DNA of 64,000 nucleotides from Ananas comosus (Eukaryota; Streptophyta; Magnoliopsida; Poales; Bromeliaceae). This document shows, one piece after another, positions 1-11,602 of the stretch; the first letter of the stretch is position 1; each line of letters opens with the position of its first letter. The stretch covers positions 1,219,393 through 1,283,392 of the forward strand of contig NC_033624.1 in NCBI RefSeq assembly GCF_001540865.1, written 5' to 3'. The notes under the pieces were generated by a model. The model was not told the DNA's origin, did not search any database, and saw nothing but the letters and a program-made list of their open reading frames with translations. The translations under genes and the position numbers were made by a program.

Positions 1-1761
1 ATAGTTCAGTCACAGGATTCTTCTCAGTCAGAACAAGTTCAGTCGACAGACACCTCAGTAACTGAAACCCCACAAGTTGAGAGGCAGAGCATTGCTACAG
101 GCAGAGCGAGGAGACAGATCAAACCACCGCAGAGATATGGTTATGAAGATATGGTTGCGTACGCTCTTTCAGTGGCACAAGATACAGAAGAAGAAGGTGA
201 ACCTTCGACATATAATCAAGCTATTTCCGGTGCCAGTTCTGCAGAGTGGTTGGTGGCGATGAATGAGGAGATGGAGTCTCTCCATAAGAATCGCACATGG
301 GAGTTGGTAAAACCGCCTACAGGCAAGAAAATTGTCGGCTGTAAGTGGGTCTTCAAGAAAAAGGACGGAATCCCCGGCGTGGAAGATACAAGGTATAAAG
401 CTCGTTTAGTTGCTAAGGGCTACAGTCAGGTAGAAGGTGTGGACTTTAATGATATTTTCTCACCCGTCGTAAAGCATACTTCTATTCGTGTTCTTTTATC
501 GTTAGTAGCCATGAATGACCTGTATCTTGAGCAGCTTGATGTTAAGACAGCTTTTCTGCATGGAGAACTTGAGGAGCAAATTTATATGAAACAGCCGGAG
601 GGATTCATTGTTGAAGGGAAGGAGGACCATGTTTGCCTGTTAAAGAAATCGCTTTATGGCTTAAAGCAGTCTCCTCGACAATGGTATAAGCGGTTCGACT
701 CCTTTATGACAGGTCACGGATATTCCAGAAGCAAACGTGACAGTTGCGTATATTTCAGAAAGCTTGATAAGGGATCTTTCATATATTTGTTGCTCTATGT
801 CGATGATATGTTAATTGCTTCCAGCGACATAGTTGAGATAAATAAATTGAAGACTTTACTTAAGGGTGAGTTTGAGATGAAAGATCTAGGTGCTGCTAAG
901 AAAATCCTTGGTATGGAAATTAAGAGGGACAACAAGTCAGGACTACTGCATTTGACACAAGAGAAATATATAGAGAAGATTTTAAAGCGTTTCGGGATGA
1001 CAGACGCAAAACCAGTGAGCACTCCTTTTGCGGCGCATTTCAGACTTTCCGCCGAGTTATCACCGCAGTCCGATGATGAGCGGGAGTACATGTCACATGT
1101 TCCCTATTCTAGTGCTGTCGGGAGCATCATGTACGCCATGGTTTGCACACGGCCGGACATCTCCTATGCAGTGAGCATGGTTAGCAGATATATGACCAAT
1201 CCTGGTAAGGCTCATTGGCAGGCTGTTAAGTGGATTTTGAGATACTTACGAGATACCACTAACACTTGTTTGGAGTTTGGGAGGTGTAAGGATGGTGTGG
1301 TTGGATATGTTGATTCAGATTTTGCAGGTGATTTGGACAGGAGGAGATCACTTTCAGGTTATGTATTCTCTATTGGCGGATGTGCAGTTAGTTGGAAAGC
1401 TTCACTACAACCTATTGTCGCCTTATCTACGACGGAGGCGGAATATATTGCTATGACAGAGGGTGTGAAGGAAGCTATGTGGCTAAGAGGCTTATTTGGT
1501 GAGCTTACTTCTTGTTGGAATCCGACGATTATTTATTCGGACAGTCAAAGTGCTATTCATTTGTCTAAAGATCAAATATTTCATGAGAGGACAAAGCACA
1601 TCGATGTAAAGTTTCACTTTGTTCGGGATGTGATTGGGAAACACACGTTGACAGTTAAGAAAATTGGTACTGAGGACAATCCGGCGGATATGCTTACTAA
1701 GTCCCTTACTATTGCCAAGTTCAAACATTGTTTGGACTTGGTGGCAGTTAGCAGCATTTGA
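1..1761 (+). mobile_element. Ty1/copia retrotransposon pol, 3' part (RT and RNase H)
   Basis: The frame is open from the first base and ends at a TGA at 1759-1761, so the polyprotein enters from outside the window. The N-terminal part resembles the linker after integrase (RRQIKPPQRYGYEDM). The reverse transcriptase follows, with WELVKPP, GCKWVFKKK, RLVAKGYSQ, DVKTAFLHG and the catalytic YVDDML box (about 797-814). The RNase H domain carries VDSDFAGD, ALSTTEAEY and YSDSQSAIHL, and the protein ends with the usual copia tail ENPADMLTKSL-like segment. No stop or frameshift is visible over 587 codons, so this portion is intact and may be a young insertion. It makes and processes cDNA in virus-like particles. 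The polypurine tract and probable 3' LTR follow directly. Confidence 0.95.
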
Positions 1762-1880
1762 GGCCCTATGGGGCGTTTGGAGAAGACGGAGCGCGGAGCG
1801 TTAAGGAGCATTAAAGTGAATTAAATTCAAGGTGGAGTTTTATAGCGATCTCAACACAGCGGCTAAACTACAAATTAAAC

Positions 1881-1892
1881 CAAGGTGGAGAT
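1881..1892 (+). other. Polypurine tract of the copia element
   Basis: AAGGTGGAGA immediately precedes TGTTATTTTTGG. This matches the usual copia PPT that primes plus-strand synthesis just before the 3' LTR. Confidence 0.65.
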
Positions 1893-2605
1893 TGTTATTT
1901 TTGGTTTAGATTTGTTGTTATCTAATTCTGAGGATAAATCCTAATCTAATTGGGATTAGATATTATTTAGATTTAATTTGGCATATATGGATTATAATTA
2001 GGAGTGTAATTCTAATTGAATTAGAATTAGACTCTAATTAGGAGACATATATTATATATACATGCTACGGCCAAGTTAATGAGGTAGCGACCCAATTAAG
2101 AGCCATGCAAAATTAATTAAATCTGGTGGTCCATCCGAACGGCCAGCAACAACGTGTGAAGGGAGATAAAACTCTATTCTAATTAGAGGGAAGCTCTAAT
2201 GAAGCCGGCATGCAATCCTCTAATTAATTAGCCATCATTGTTTTTCCTTCTTGGGTGCTGTCGGTGTTTGGTGCCAAATTAATTAAGTCAACCTGCCGAG
2301 CAGAAGAATCTTATTGTACCGACGTGGTAATTTGGATATGCAATATGCATATGCGCGTCAATTTATTTATTTGGATTATGGGATTCTTTTGAGAGATCTT
2401 CTTTGTACTCCGCCTTTTCGACATTAATAAATTATTTGCTCCGTCTTCGCCCGTGGACGTAGGCCGTTGGCCGAACCACGTAAATATCGGTGTGTTCTTT
2501 CCTTATCTTTTCTTTTCTTGCATTAAATTATTTTCTGGATCTATTTTTCGCCGTTCCGATTTTAAAGCAAACCAAACTTCATAAAATAATTGCGCACCTT
2601 ACAAC
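1893..2605 (+). repeat. Probable 3' LTR of the copia element
   Basis: The sequence starts TGTTATTTTT right after the polypurine tract. I place the end at the first suitable ...TTACAACA (2598-2605), giving about 713 bp with TG...CA ends. The right boundary is an inference, because the 5' LTR and the target duplication partner are outside the window. A TATA-like stretch lies near 2043-2062. Confidence 0.5.
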
Positions 2606-3605
2606 AGAGCCAAATAAATAGTACGTATATGCTATAGACGATCTAAAACTAAGCAATTAGAAAGCACTTAGTTGGAGGTAAATACTATTATAGTAACAAA
2701 TTAATTAAATGTAACTATTTTAGTTGGAAACAAATAGTAGCTAATAAATGCGATTACATATTTTGGTTCGAATTAGATAATAAAAGTGGTGGGAGTGAAT
2801 GTGGCATTGATGAACTAAAGCTCTAAACATAAGTAGAAGAGAATAAGGGTCTCTTTGTTTTTATGGATTTAATGTTAAACTCATAATTTTCAAAATGTTG
2901 CAGGCGTTTCTCTTGACATCAAAGTCGCAATATTTCCGGGAGTCCCACTGACAATTACGGGAAAAATTGTTTTTTGAAACTCAAAAATATATCATTTTTT
3001 GATTTTCTGTTTTCAAACAACCCCTTGAACTTTCCTGGCTCTACGCACTCATTTCGAATGGACCACGCACCCCCTTAATTAACGCTACAGTAATTAATTA
3101 GACGACGAATCCATGCTGGGCCATAGCTCATGTTTTATTAAAGGTCATGTGTTGCATTTTAATAAGTTCGATTTGCTAGATAACACACAATCACCAGGTC
3201 CATGAAGTATCTTTTCATACACTCGATCCAATCTAATCTAACTAATTGCGCAATTAATCTTTCCACTGGCATGCAATAGTACGTACTCTCCATACCTTGC
3301 TGTAGGACAAAAAGTATATGTACACCGTTCTAAAACCAGCTGGAAGTTCAAAATTATGCAACTCCCAACAACCGAGCCTTTGACTCCACCCTTTAGCTAG
3401 ATCTGTAATAAGTCCTATCCTACATCCTGCAATATAAAAATGATGATTAAAAAAAAAAAAAAAAAGTAAAATAAAGAGAAGAGAAAGAGTACGGCCTTAC
3501 ACCGTTATACACTCGTTTGTACCCAGCACTATTTAAGTCTATAAAGTAATCCCCCTCATCCCTACTCTCCGACACTCTGCCATACTCTCACTCTCACTCT
3601 CCACC
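2606..3605. other. Intergenic DNA and promoter region of the pectin methylesterase
   Basis: AT-rich sequence with no coding signal. A poly(A) run lies near 3450-3465. The last 70 bases are CT-rich and contain a TATA-like CTATAAAG about 60 bases before the ATG. Confidence 0.5.
3538..3546 (+). promoter_or_regulatory. Candidate TATA box of the pectin methylesterase gene
   Basis: CTATAAAG lies about 60 bases upstream of the ATG at 3606, followed by a CT-rich leader. This spacing is normal for a plant core promoter. It rests on position and sequence only. Confidence 0.45.
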
Positions 3606-4875
3606 ATGCTCCCTCTAACTCGAAGAACCAAACTCCTCCTCTTCTCCCCTCTCCTCCTACTCCTCTTCCTCCTCTTCCTCCTCATTATCCAAAAACCCAC
3701 CACCACCAACCAAGGCCGCCGCCACCGCCACCACTACCACCTCCTCCGCCGCCGCCACTCCCACCTCCAAGCTTCTGATGCTGATGCTGCTGCTGCTGCT
3801 GCAGCGGCGGCGGCGGCGGCGGCGGCGTACTGCGAGGGAGCGCTGTACCCGGAGCTGTGCGAGGCCACGCTGTCGACGGTGGAGGATCTGCACAAGAAGC
3901 CGCTGGCGGAGGTGATCTGCGAGGTGGTGAACAGCACGGAGGACGCCGTGCTCTCCTCCGCGGCGAACTGCTCCTCCTACCTCCGCCCCGGAAGCCGCTA
4001 CGGCCGCGCCCTCACCCCGATCGAGGAGCTCGCGCTCGGCGACTGCCTCGAGCTCCTCGACTTCACCATGGACGAGCTCCGCGCCGCCGCCGCCGAGCTC
4101 ACCGCCGAGGGGGCCGCCTCCGACGCCAACGTCAGCGACGTGCAAACGGCGCTCTCCGCCGCCATGACCAACCAGTACACGTGCCTCGACGGGTTCTCGC
4201 ACGTGGACGGAGCTGCAGGGTCGGGGGGCGGGTGGGTGCGGCCGTACATCGAGGGGCGCATCGACCGCGTGTCGCACCTCGTGAGCCACACGCTCGCCAT
4301 GGTGAAGAAGCTCCCGAGGGCTACGGCGCCGTGTCGGGGGGATTCCCGAGGTGGGTGTCGCCGGCCGACCGGAGGCTGCTGCAGGTTTGTGTTTTTTTTT
4401 TTTTTTACTATTATTATTAGTGTTATGATATCACCGTCATTAATTAGTGGGTGCTTCCCATGTTGTGTTTTTAACCCTCAAGTACATTTTGTCTCCGCAT
4501 AGAATTAATAATCTCGACCCTTTTTACGGGTGGAACGTTTAGCACGTGACCAGAAATGCTCATTGGTCGGGAGAAAAAATAATTAGCCAGTGTTTTAGTG
4601 TTTTAATGGTCGGGTCGGACAAAGGCTGACAATCCAGCTTGCTGTTTGCGAGTCGGCTAATGTTCTATTCGATTTGAGCTCGAGATCGAATCACTCGTTT
4701 AGTAGATGAGACGAACACGAGCTGAAATTTTCAGCTTGTTTAATAAAAGAGTTGTACATAAGTTGAAATTTTCACCAATTTTAATAACGAGCCGAACACG
4801 AGCTGGAGTCAGTTCGTCCGTGTTTGACTTGATAATAGCTCGAATATATATATTTTATATTTATATAATTTTATA

Positions 4876-4930
<55 letters not shown>

Positions 4931-6260
4931 TTTATTATTTTATTTTTAGTAAAAAAAATAAAGTCAAGCTTAATTATCAAAAAATTTATTTATATATAAA
5001 GTATCAATCATTAGATTAAAGTTTAATAGATAAAATTTTATAAACTTATTTTGTATATATATCTAATTTAACCTATTTAATTTATTGTTTGTTGGTCTGT
5101 TTGTGAGTCAATTATTCGGCTCGATACTTTAACAAGCCATGTTGTGTCCGGTTTGTTAAACGAACCGAACACGAGTTGCCCCAGCTCACTCGTGATCAGT
5201 TTGTTGACACCCCTAGGTCGGACCACAATCTAATTTTTAGACTGATTCGAATCGATCCGTAAAAGGGAATTCTCACAGTGAAAAAGTTTCCACCTCCACA
5301 TTATCTATCTCTCTAGAATTTCAATAATTGTCAAATATATTCGTACACATTGTGGATGATTTGAAACCTACTCTTTCTACTTACAATCACCATTTTACTC
5401 TTGAAAATATCTTTTACTATCATTTCGCATCTAGTGCACAACCCTTGCAATGATAGAAACTAACAAACAATTATTTATCATTTTCCGGTATAAAACAAAA
5501 TTACAATACTTTTAAACTTTTGAAAGGATATATACATTTGATTATATAAACTTTATTCAGAAATATCTATGTTTGGAACTTCGTACAAAAACTTTTGTAA
5601 ATTGTAACTCATAATTTTTCTTTTTTAAGTTGATATCTAGTTTTCATGTATAAGTTTAATGAATTTAAATTGAAATATGTATGGATGTCGACATGTTAAG
5701 TAACTAATTAGTTTAAACAATTATACGTTCAAAAAAAGGCGGCAACAAATACGACAAAGCCCGACTTAGTTGTGGCAAAGGACGGGAGCGGAAACTTCAT
5801 GACGGTGGGGGACGCGGTGGCGGCAGCCCCCAATAATACGGCGACGAGGTTCATCATCTACATAAAGGCGGGCGGATACTTCGAGAATGTGGAGGTCGGA
5901 AAGAGCAAAAAGAACATCATGTTCATCGGGGACGGGATCGGCAAGACGGTGATCAAGGCGAGCCGGAACGTCGTCGACGGGTGGACCACTTTTCGGTCGG
6001 CCACCGTCGGTGAGTACACAAACTAAACCTTATTGATCCTTAATTTGTTTAGTAGTTTTATCTAGGGTTAAATTGAATGTGCGCTACACAGTAAACAGAT
6101 AGGGTTAGTACGAAATACTCGAGAGTACAACGGTCACAAAGGTACATGCACTGTGGAATTGTTTAGTGGGATAGCATGTGAATGTGATCCACCACTGGAT
6201 GCGCCTTACGAGGGTCGTTGTCCTCTTGCAAAAAAGTGGTCATCCAGAAGAATGTCGGTG

Positions 6261-6296
<36 letters not shown>

Positions 6297-9200
6297 GTTA
6301 GGTATAAATTTTTAAATTCTAACTTAAAATTATTAGTAGCATATTAATTCCGTTTCGTATGAAACAATTTGAAAATTAAAATATGGCATACAAAGTTCAT
6401 ATACGGGAAAGATAGATTTGTTACTAGAAACATTTATAAAAAAGGGTTAAGAATTTGTCTTAACGCTTCTGCTTATGGGCCTGATGCCAATGTATACTTT
6501 AAGAACGAAATATTTATACTCAGAAACTCTTAAACTGTATTTTGTTCGGGTATAAATAAGAACTGCTTGTTTTAAGAATAGTTATAAATTCAGATATAAA
6601 CAGAAAGTAGATCAACTTTGTATTTGGATAAAAATTAGATTGTTCTTAGGAATAAAATAAATAGTGGCAGGTTTAGTAGCAGGTTTGCTGAAAATAGATG
6701 TAAAATGTGATGGTGAAAGATTTAAATTACTTTGTGCCATATTTTAAGATATTTTATAGATTAATTTTCAGATAATATTAATTGTCTTTCCCTGTTAACT
6801 TTGTGGGCCAAAATTAATAACCAATGGTGATGAAATAATGTAGCAGATACATTAAATTAAAGGAGGTCATATATATCATCATTCCTTTAAACGGGCCCAT
6901 GTTAGTGATAATAAGTTGGGTGAAATAAATAAATGGCACGCACATTTACTTACTATAAATAACAAGTAATTAAAGATATTGTATTATAGTCGAAAGTATT
7001 ACATGAAATAACGAGTTTCATTTATAAGCTACATTACGTGTATTAATTAAATCATTAGTCTCTGGATTATAAGGACAAACCTCGTATTAATTTAATTAAT
7101 GAGTCTCTGTCATCATGCACGTTGTAAGTTGTGTTTTATTAGCTTTTGCGACGCCTCGTAACACTATTAAATTAATAAAAGAGATCTCATTAATTAGTCC
7201 CTGGATTAACTGGTACTGTTTTTCAATTTTCTCGAATGCAGCAGAGCAATATATATGCATGTCACGTTATCTTTTTTGTCCCATTCCACCAAAAGCCGTA
7301 TCGGGGAGCTCCTTTCTCTAGAGAATCTCATTATTGTAAAAGTGATGGTTGGGTAAATTTATTTTGAAAAAGTTCTTTTAGCAGACTCAGGAATTTTTTA
7401 CTACAGTAAAAAATTCAAAAGATATTAAATATAAACATATTTTTATGATAATGTAAGTATTTTTGTGATATTCTATTTAATAGCAAGTTTAACACACATT
7501 GATTATAAGAATTGTGGTAATAAAATAATGAAGAAAATGTGGAACCATACTCTTCCTACTCCAACTTTGCGATAGGTTACATTTAAATTTTTTAATTTTA
7601 ATAATTTATGATTAGATATAGATTCTATCTTATATTATTTTTAATTTTGTTAATTAAGTCTACAGCCCAGTAAGCTTACAAAATTTCTAATATGATAGTG
7701 ATTTCATACTGTTAGGTGTCGCAAAATATTAACATCTTGTCAAGTAAATTTGTACAAAAAGTTAAAAATTATAGTTTAAGTCTAACAAAAATGACAATAA
7801 TAAAGGAGTCTTTAGCTTTATCTAGGATTACAACCAAAAAAAAAAAATGGAATCATGGTTACTTCTTTGGTGGAAGTTATATGTTAATTAAAAAATATAT
7901 ATACAACATTGTACATTTTTATTTTCTGTCAAAAAATACAATTTTTAAAAAAATTTAAAAATAATTTTATAAAAAAATATTTTTACATGGAATCAAATAA
8001 TATCTATTTTTTATATCGTAAATAATTTTTTAGTTTATTTTATATCGAACCGATAGTTGTCTGAAGTTGTGGAGACTGCGGGCGCTGTTCAAAATAAATA
8101 AATAAATAAATTATTATGTATATGAATAGCAATGTATATGAATAGCAAAACTCATTAATTAAATATAAGATAAAATCCGTGGCGTGCCGAGGCCGTAAAG
8201 AATTTATGTGCACCTACTGTCGTGTCCATTGCTAGCAAAATTGACGTGACAATAAATTATCGGGCAAAAATTTTATGGACATAGTGTTCATAAAAAGCAA
8301 TTTGGATGCCCCCTATGGGCGCCGCGTGGCACCTGCCTCATAAGCGGAGCAACTTTATTTTTTTGGGTGCATTTGGTGCACTACTTTTTGCTTTAATTTT
8401 TTTACTTTTAAATTATAATAATTTAATGTAGTTATATATTATGATTTTTTTTAAAATATATAAAAAGATTAGAGTTTAGGGTTTAAAATTAATTTTAAAT
8501 ATATTTTTAAAATATAATAAAATATATCTCTATTATATTATTAAATTATAATTAAAAAATAAAAAATAAAATTTAAAGCAAAGATGGTGCACCGGGTGCA
8601 CCGAAACAAACCCCCAGTTCTTCCAAAAAGCAGAGTAGCAGGGGGGTGGGGGAGACACGGCGCCTATCCAGAGTGTCTGGATGCCACGCGGCACTCATCC
8701 AAGACATCTTTAAATTAAATTTTATGAACACTATATCCATAAAATTTTTGCCCTAAATTGTCGCGCGCGGGTGTACTCTGCACCTATTTTAAAGCATCTC
8801 CGTACGTGATTTGGACTAGCTGGGTTTGTCCATGTGCTTAGCTGGACTTCCTTATTTGAGAATGATGGAAATATATATATATATATATATAAAAGCATTC
8901 CTAAATTTCGCCCTATTAGTTATAAGTATATAAATTTTTAATCTTCACAATTATTTTTATTCGGTCAAAATTACTAATTATGTAGCTGCATTGATAGGAG
9001 GTCTTGAACATAATTTGTAAGTTAGGAAAATATAACAAATTTACCTTTTAATGCATAATTAAGTACAAGAATTAAAGAATGGGATGAATCTTATTGCAGA
9101 TTTTTATTACTTCTTGTTTTATATGTTAGAATGGAATAAATAAAATGTTTTTGTATGTGAAGCTTTCTCAAATTATATACAAAATGAACTATTTAATAAA

Positions 9201-10076
9201 ATTTAGAAAATCTAATTGTCGGCATTGAAAGTTCAGAGGTGGCTGTTATAGCAATCTTAGATCAAGGAACTCGTGAATAAAACATGCATGGTAGTTAAAC
9301 AAAGCAGTGTTTACATCGTAGATTATTATTTATTCGGAAATTCAACATTTATACATGTCCTCCGAATTTTTCTTTCTACAGCCATTGTTGGTGACGGATT
9401 CCTCGCTCGCGACATTACAATCGAGAACTCCGCCGGACCGAGCAAACACCAGGCCGTGGCCCTGAGAACTGGCTCCGACCTCTCCGCCTTCTACCGGTGC
9501 AGCTTCGTCGGGTACCAGGACACTCTATACGTGCACTCCCTGCGCCAGTTCTACCGCGATTGCGACATCTACGGAACCATAGATTTCATTTTCGGAAATG
9601 CGGCTGTTGTTTTCCAGAACTGCAACTTGTACGCCCGAAAACCCGATCCAAACCAAAAAAATGTGTTCACGGCACAAGGCAGGGAGGACCCGAACCAGAA
9701 CACGGGGATCTCGATCCAGAAATGTAAAGTAACTGCGGCTGCTGACCTAATTCCGGTGCAGTCGAACTTCTCGACATATTTGGGTCGGCCGTGGAAGAAG
9801 TATTCGAGGACGGTGTACATGCAATCGTTTCTCGATAGCCTGATTGACCCTGCAGGGTGGTTGGAATGGAACGGGAACTTCGGTTTGGACACATTGTACT
9901 ATGGAGAGTATCTGAATCGCGGGCCGGGTTCGAACACGGCAGGTCGGGTAAAGTGGCCTGGGTACCACATCATCACAAGCGCCGCAGATGCGAACGATTT
10001 CACGGTAGGATCGTTCATACAGGGTGATCACTGGCTCGGATCGACTTCGATCCCATTCTCTGTAGGGTTGAATTAG
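3606..10076 (+). CDS. Type I pectin methylesterase with PMEI pro-region; exon 1 frameshift
   Basis: Removes methyl esters from cell-wall homogalacturonan after secretion. Exons: 3606-4384, 5739-6009, 9382-10076. The start has a strong hydrophobic anchor ([19 protein letters not shown], residues 10-28). The PMEI-like pro-domain follows with its cysteines ([29 protein letters not shown]), then the RRLL processing motif (4370-4381). The catalytic domain has [72 protein letters not shown] and DPAGWLEW, so the catalytic Gln/Asp/Arg positions are present. Near 4314-4316 the frame shifts: the ATG frame gives [10 protein letters not shown], whereas [18 protein letters not shown] is read one frame over, so one base appears lost. 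With that base the protein would be about 581 residues, normal for the family. Splice phases agree (phase 0, then phase 1, rebuilding ATVAIVGDGF). Confidence 0.9.
4621..5215. mobile_element. Non-autonomous hAT-like element with perfect 8-bp target duplication
   Basis: Flanked by GGTCGGAC at 4613-4620 and 5216-5223. The ends are imperfect inverted repeats: AAAGGCTGACAA on the left and TTGTTGACACCCCTA on the right. The inner sequence has repeated GAGCT/CGAACACGAG motifs on both arms around an (AT)n core. An 8-bp duplication and GGTGTCAAC-like ends are typical of hAT elements. There is no transposase. Confidence 0.75.
4876..4923. repeat. (AT)n microsatellite
   Basis: About 24 uninterrupted AT units inside the hAT-like element. 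Confidence 0.9.
6260..6296. repeat. (ATA)n microsatellite
   Basis: About 12 ATA/TAA units in intron 2 of the pectin methylesterase gene. Confidence 0.9.
8262..8753. mobile_element. Mutator-like MITE with 9-bp target duplication, carrying a nested MITE
   Basis: The arms 8262-8296 and 8720-8753 are inverted repeats starting GGGCAAAAATTTTATGGA and differ at about one base over 34. A second inverted stretch (GCCGCGTGGCA-like) lies further in on both sides. The flanks TAAATTATC (8253-8261) and TAAATTGTC (8754-8762) match at 8 of 9 positions. A 9-bp duplication indicates a Mutator-type element. No transposase is present. Confidence 0.75.
8357..8622. mobile_element. MITE nested inside the Mutator-like MITE
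   Basis: Left arm TTTTTTTGGGTGCATTTGG... through GCTTTAATTTTTTTA. The right arm (about 8570-8622) is its reverse complement, containing GGTGCACCGGGTGCACC. The core is AT-rich and without genes. Boundaries are approximate, because the target duplication was not resolved. Confidence 0.6.
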
Positions 10077-11234
10077 TGTGAGATTAGTAACTAATTTCAT
10101 TCTCGTTGTTGTTAACCTTCCGATTAATGAAATCAAGTTCAGAGTCAGTTATTTTCTTTTCCTTTTCATTTAGCTTTATTGGTGGCTATCTATTAACTTA
10201 TGTTAAACCCCCATAATTAGTCAACGCGGCGAGCTTAGTTCTTAATGAAGTGCGTGTTTTTTCTTTTTAAGGTACCTGAAGGGGAAAAAAAGAAAAGAGA
10301 GAATGAAATTTGTCGTGTGATTGGCATTTCTACAAAAAATTTTCTGGTTAGAAATTATTATTAATTATTTATTTATAAATATAAATTGAAAAGGCACTTA
10401 GTTGATTTTGAATTCTAAACAATTAAAGGGTGCTAATTTTGCCGTTAAGTGGATCATTTTGAAGTAATATTTCTTGAATGAGAATAAGAAGCATTAACCC
10501 TTAGCTCTTTGAGACATTTGCTGATAGAATCGTTGCCATGTAACCATTAAATTCTACGCTCAAAAATTTATAAATGATTGAGAGAAATTACAGTGCCCCA
10601 AACATTGTTCAAAAAATAAATAAATAGTGCCTATGATACCTACAGAAAAAAGTTTAAAAGGAACATTACATGATTTGTAACTTTTGTGTAGTGTACCGGG
10701 CTAACATTGGGCTTTATATATATTGGGCCTGTTTTGGGCTTTCCAATCGTTGTATTTTTGGGATCAAGGCCTAAGGGTTGGTTGGGCCTCTTTGGTATGT
10801 TTTGATCTTGTTTGGACATGGTAATGGGCCGTTATCAATCATTTAACTTACAAAGTTCTTGCCAGAAGAGAAAAAGACCACTCTTTCTCTTCTAATCTTT
10901 AATTTTCTCTCTTTATTTGCCACATCGTTTCACCTGTAAAGGAGAATATAATAATTAAAAGATATATAAAGTAATGTAAAATTTGCACGCCGAACCAAAA
11001 ATGAAACAGAAAAAACTTAGCGCGCTAGATAGAGAAATCTCTCGCATTCATATTTCTAGCTATCAACAGGCTCTAACTAGCGACAAACATTATTAAAATG
11101 TGGGTGTTATTTATTTATTTATTTTTTGATACGTTCGCTCATACTGAGGCTTAAACTTCTGACTCTAAAATTTATCTGATATAGCAATGGATAGTATGAA
11201 GTAGACTGTCTGTTAATAATATTTCGACGGTACT

Positions 11235-11320
11235 GAACGTCTTTAGCGCAAGCGGTAAAGAGATTAGTGGTTGGTGTCTGAGATCCTAAGTTCGAATTCT
11301 AATAAGGGATATGAATTGTC
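11235..11320 (+). mobile_element. tRNA-related SINE head fragment
   Basis: TAGCGCAAGCGG (11244-11255) resembles an A box and AGTTCGAATTC (near 11290) resembles a B box. The arrangement matches the fuller SINE at 49867-50017. The SINE 3' tail is not present here, so this looks like a broken copy. Confidence 0.5.
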
Positions 11321-11412
11321 ATTTCGTAACAAAAGAGTATGGCATCTTCAGTTGGCAACATATGGCGAGGGGAAGGGAAAAACAATGAGGCCGGGAAACC
11401 CTACGAACCCTA

Positions 11413-11602
11413 GGAGGAATTCTACACTGTCACACTTACACCACGTCATCAATAACAAACCAATCATATTTCTTATTTTCAAACAAAAGTACAATAAAAA
11501 TATTTTTTTTATAATCATGATGGAACATGTATCTCTAAAAGAAGATATTTGATTGGTTTGTAACGCCACGTCACCAATGCATCCGATTCATTCTATAATT
11601 TT
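11413..11602. mobile_element. MITE family A, copy 1 (about 190 bp)
   Basis: The ends are imperfect inverted repeats: GGAATTCTACACT...ACCACGTCATCAATAAC...AAACCAATCA on the left and GATTGGTTTGTAACGCCACGTCACC...ATTCTATAATT on the right. A second copy at 19024-19216 is clearly similar along its whole length. Confidence 0.7.

Larger units (their letters stand above)
4385..5738 (+). other. Intron 1 of the pectin methylesterase gene
   Basis: GT at 4385 and AG at 5737-5738 join LLQ to [12 protein letters not shown] in phase 0. The acceptor follows CGTTCAAAAAAAG, with almost no pyrimidine tract. The intron contains a hAT-like element (4621-5215) with an (AT)n core. Confidence 0.7.
6010..9381 (+). other. 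Intron 2 of the pectin methylesterase gene (3.4 kb)
   Basis: GTGAGT at 6010 and TTTCTACAG ending at 9381; the join rebuilds an Ala codon in phase 1 between ATV and IVGDGF. It holds an (ATA)n repeat at 6260-6296, a nested pair of transposons at 8262-8753 and an (AT)n run at 8871-8891. Short open frames inside it have no coding features. Confidence 0.75.

Noticed and set aside
3657..4289. Long antisense frames over the GC-rich pectin methylesterase exon 1
   Set aside because: They mirror the GC-rich codons of the real exon, are Arg/Gly/Val low complexity, and match no family.
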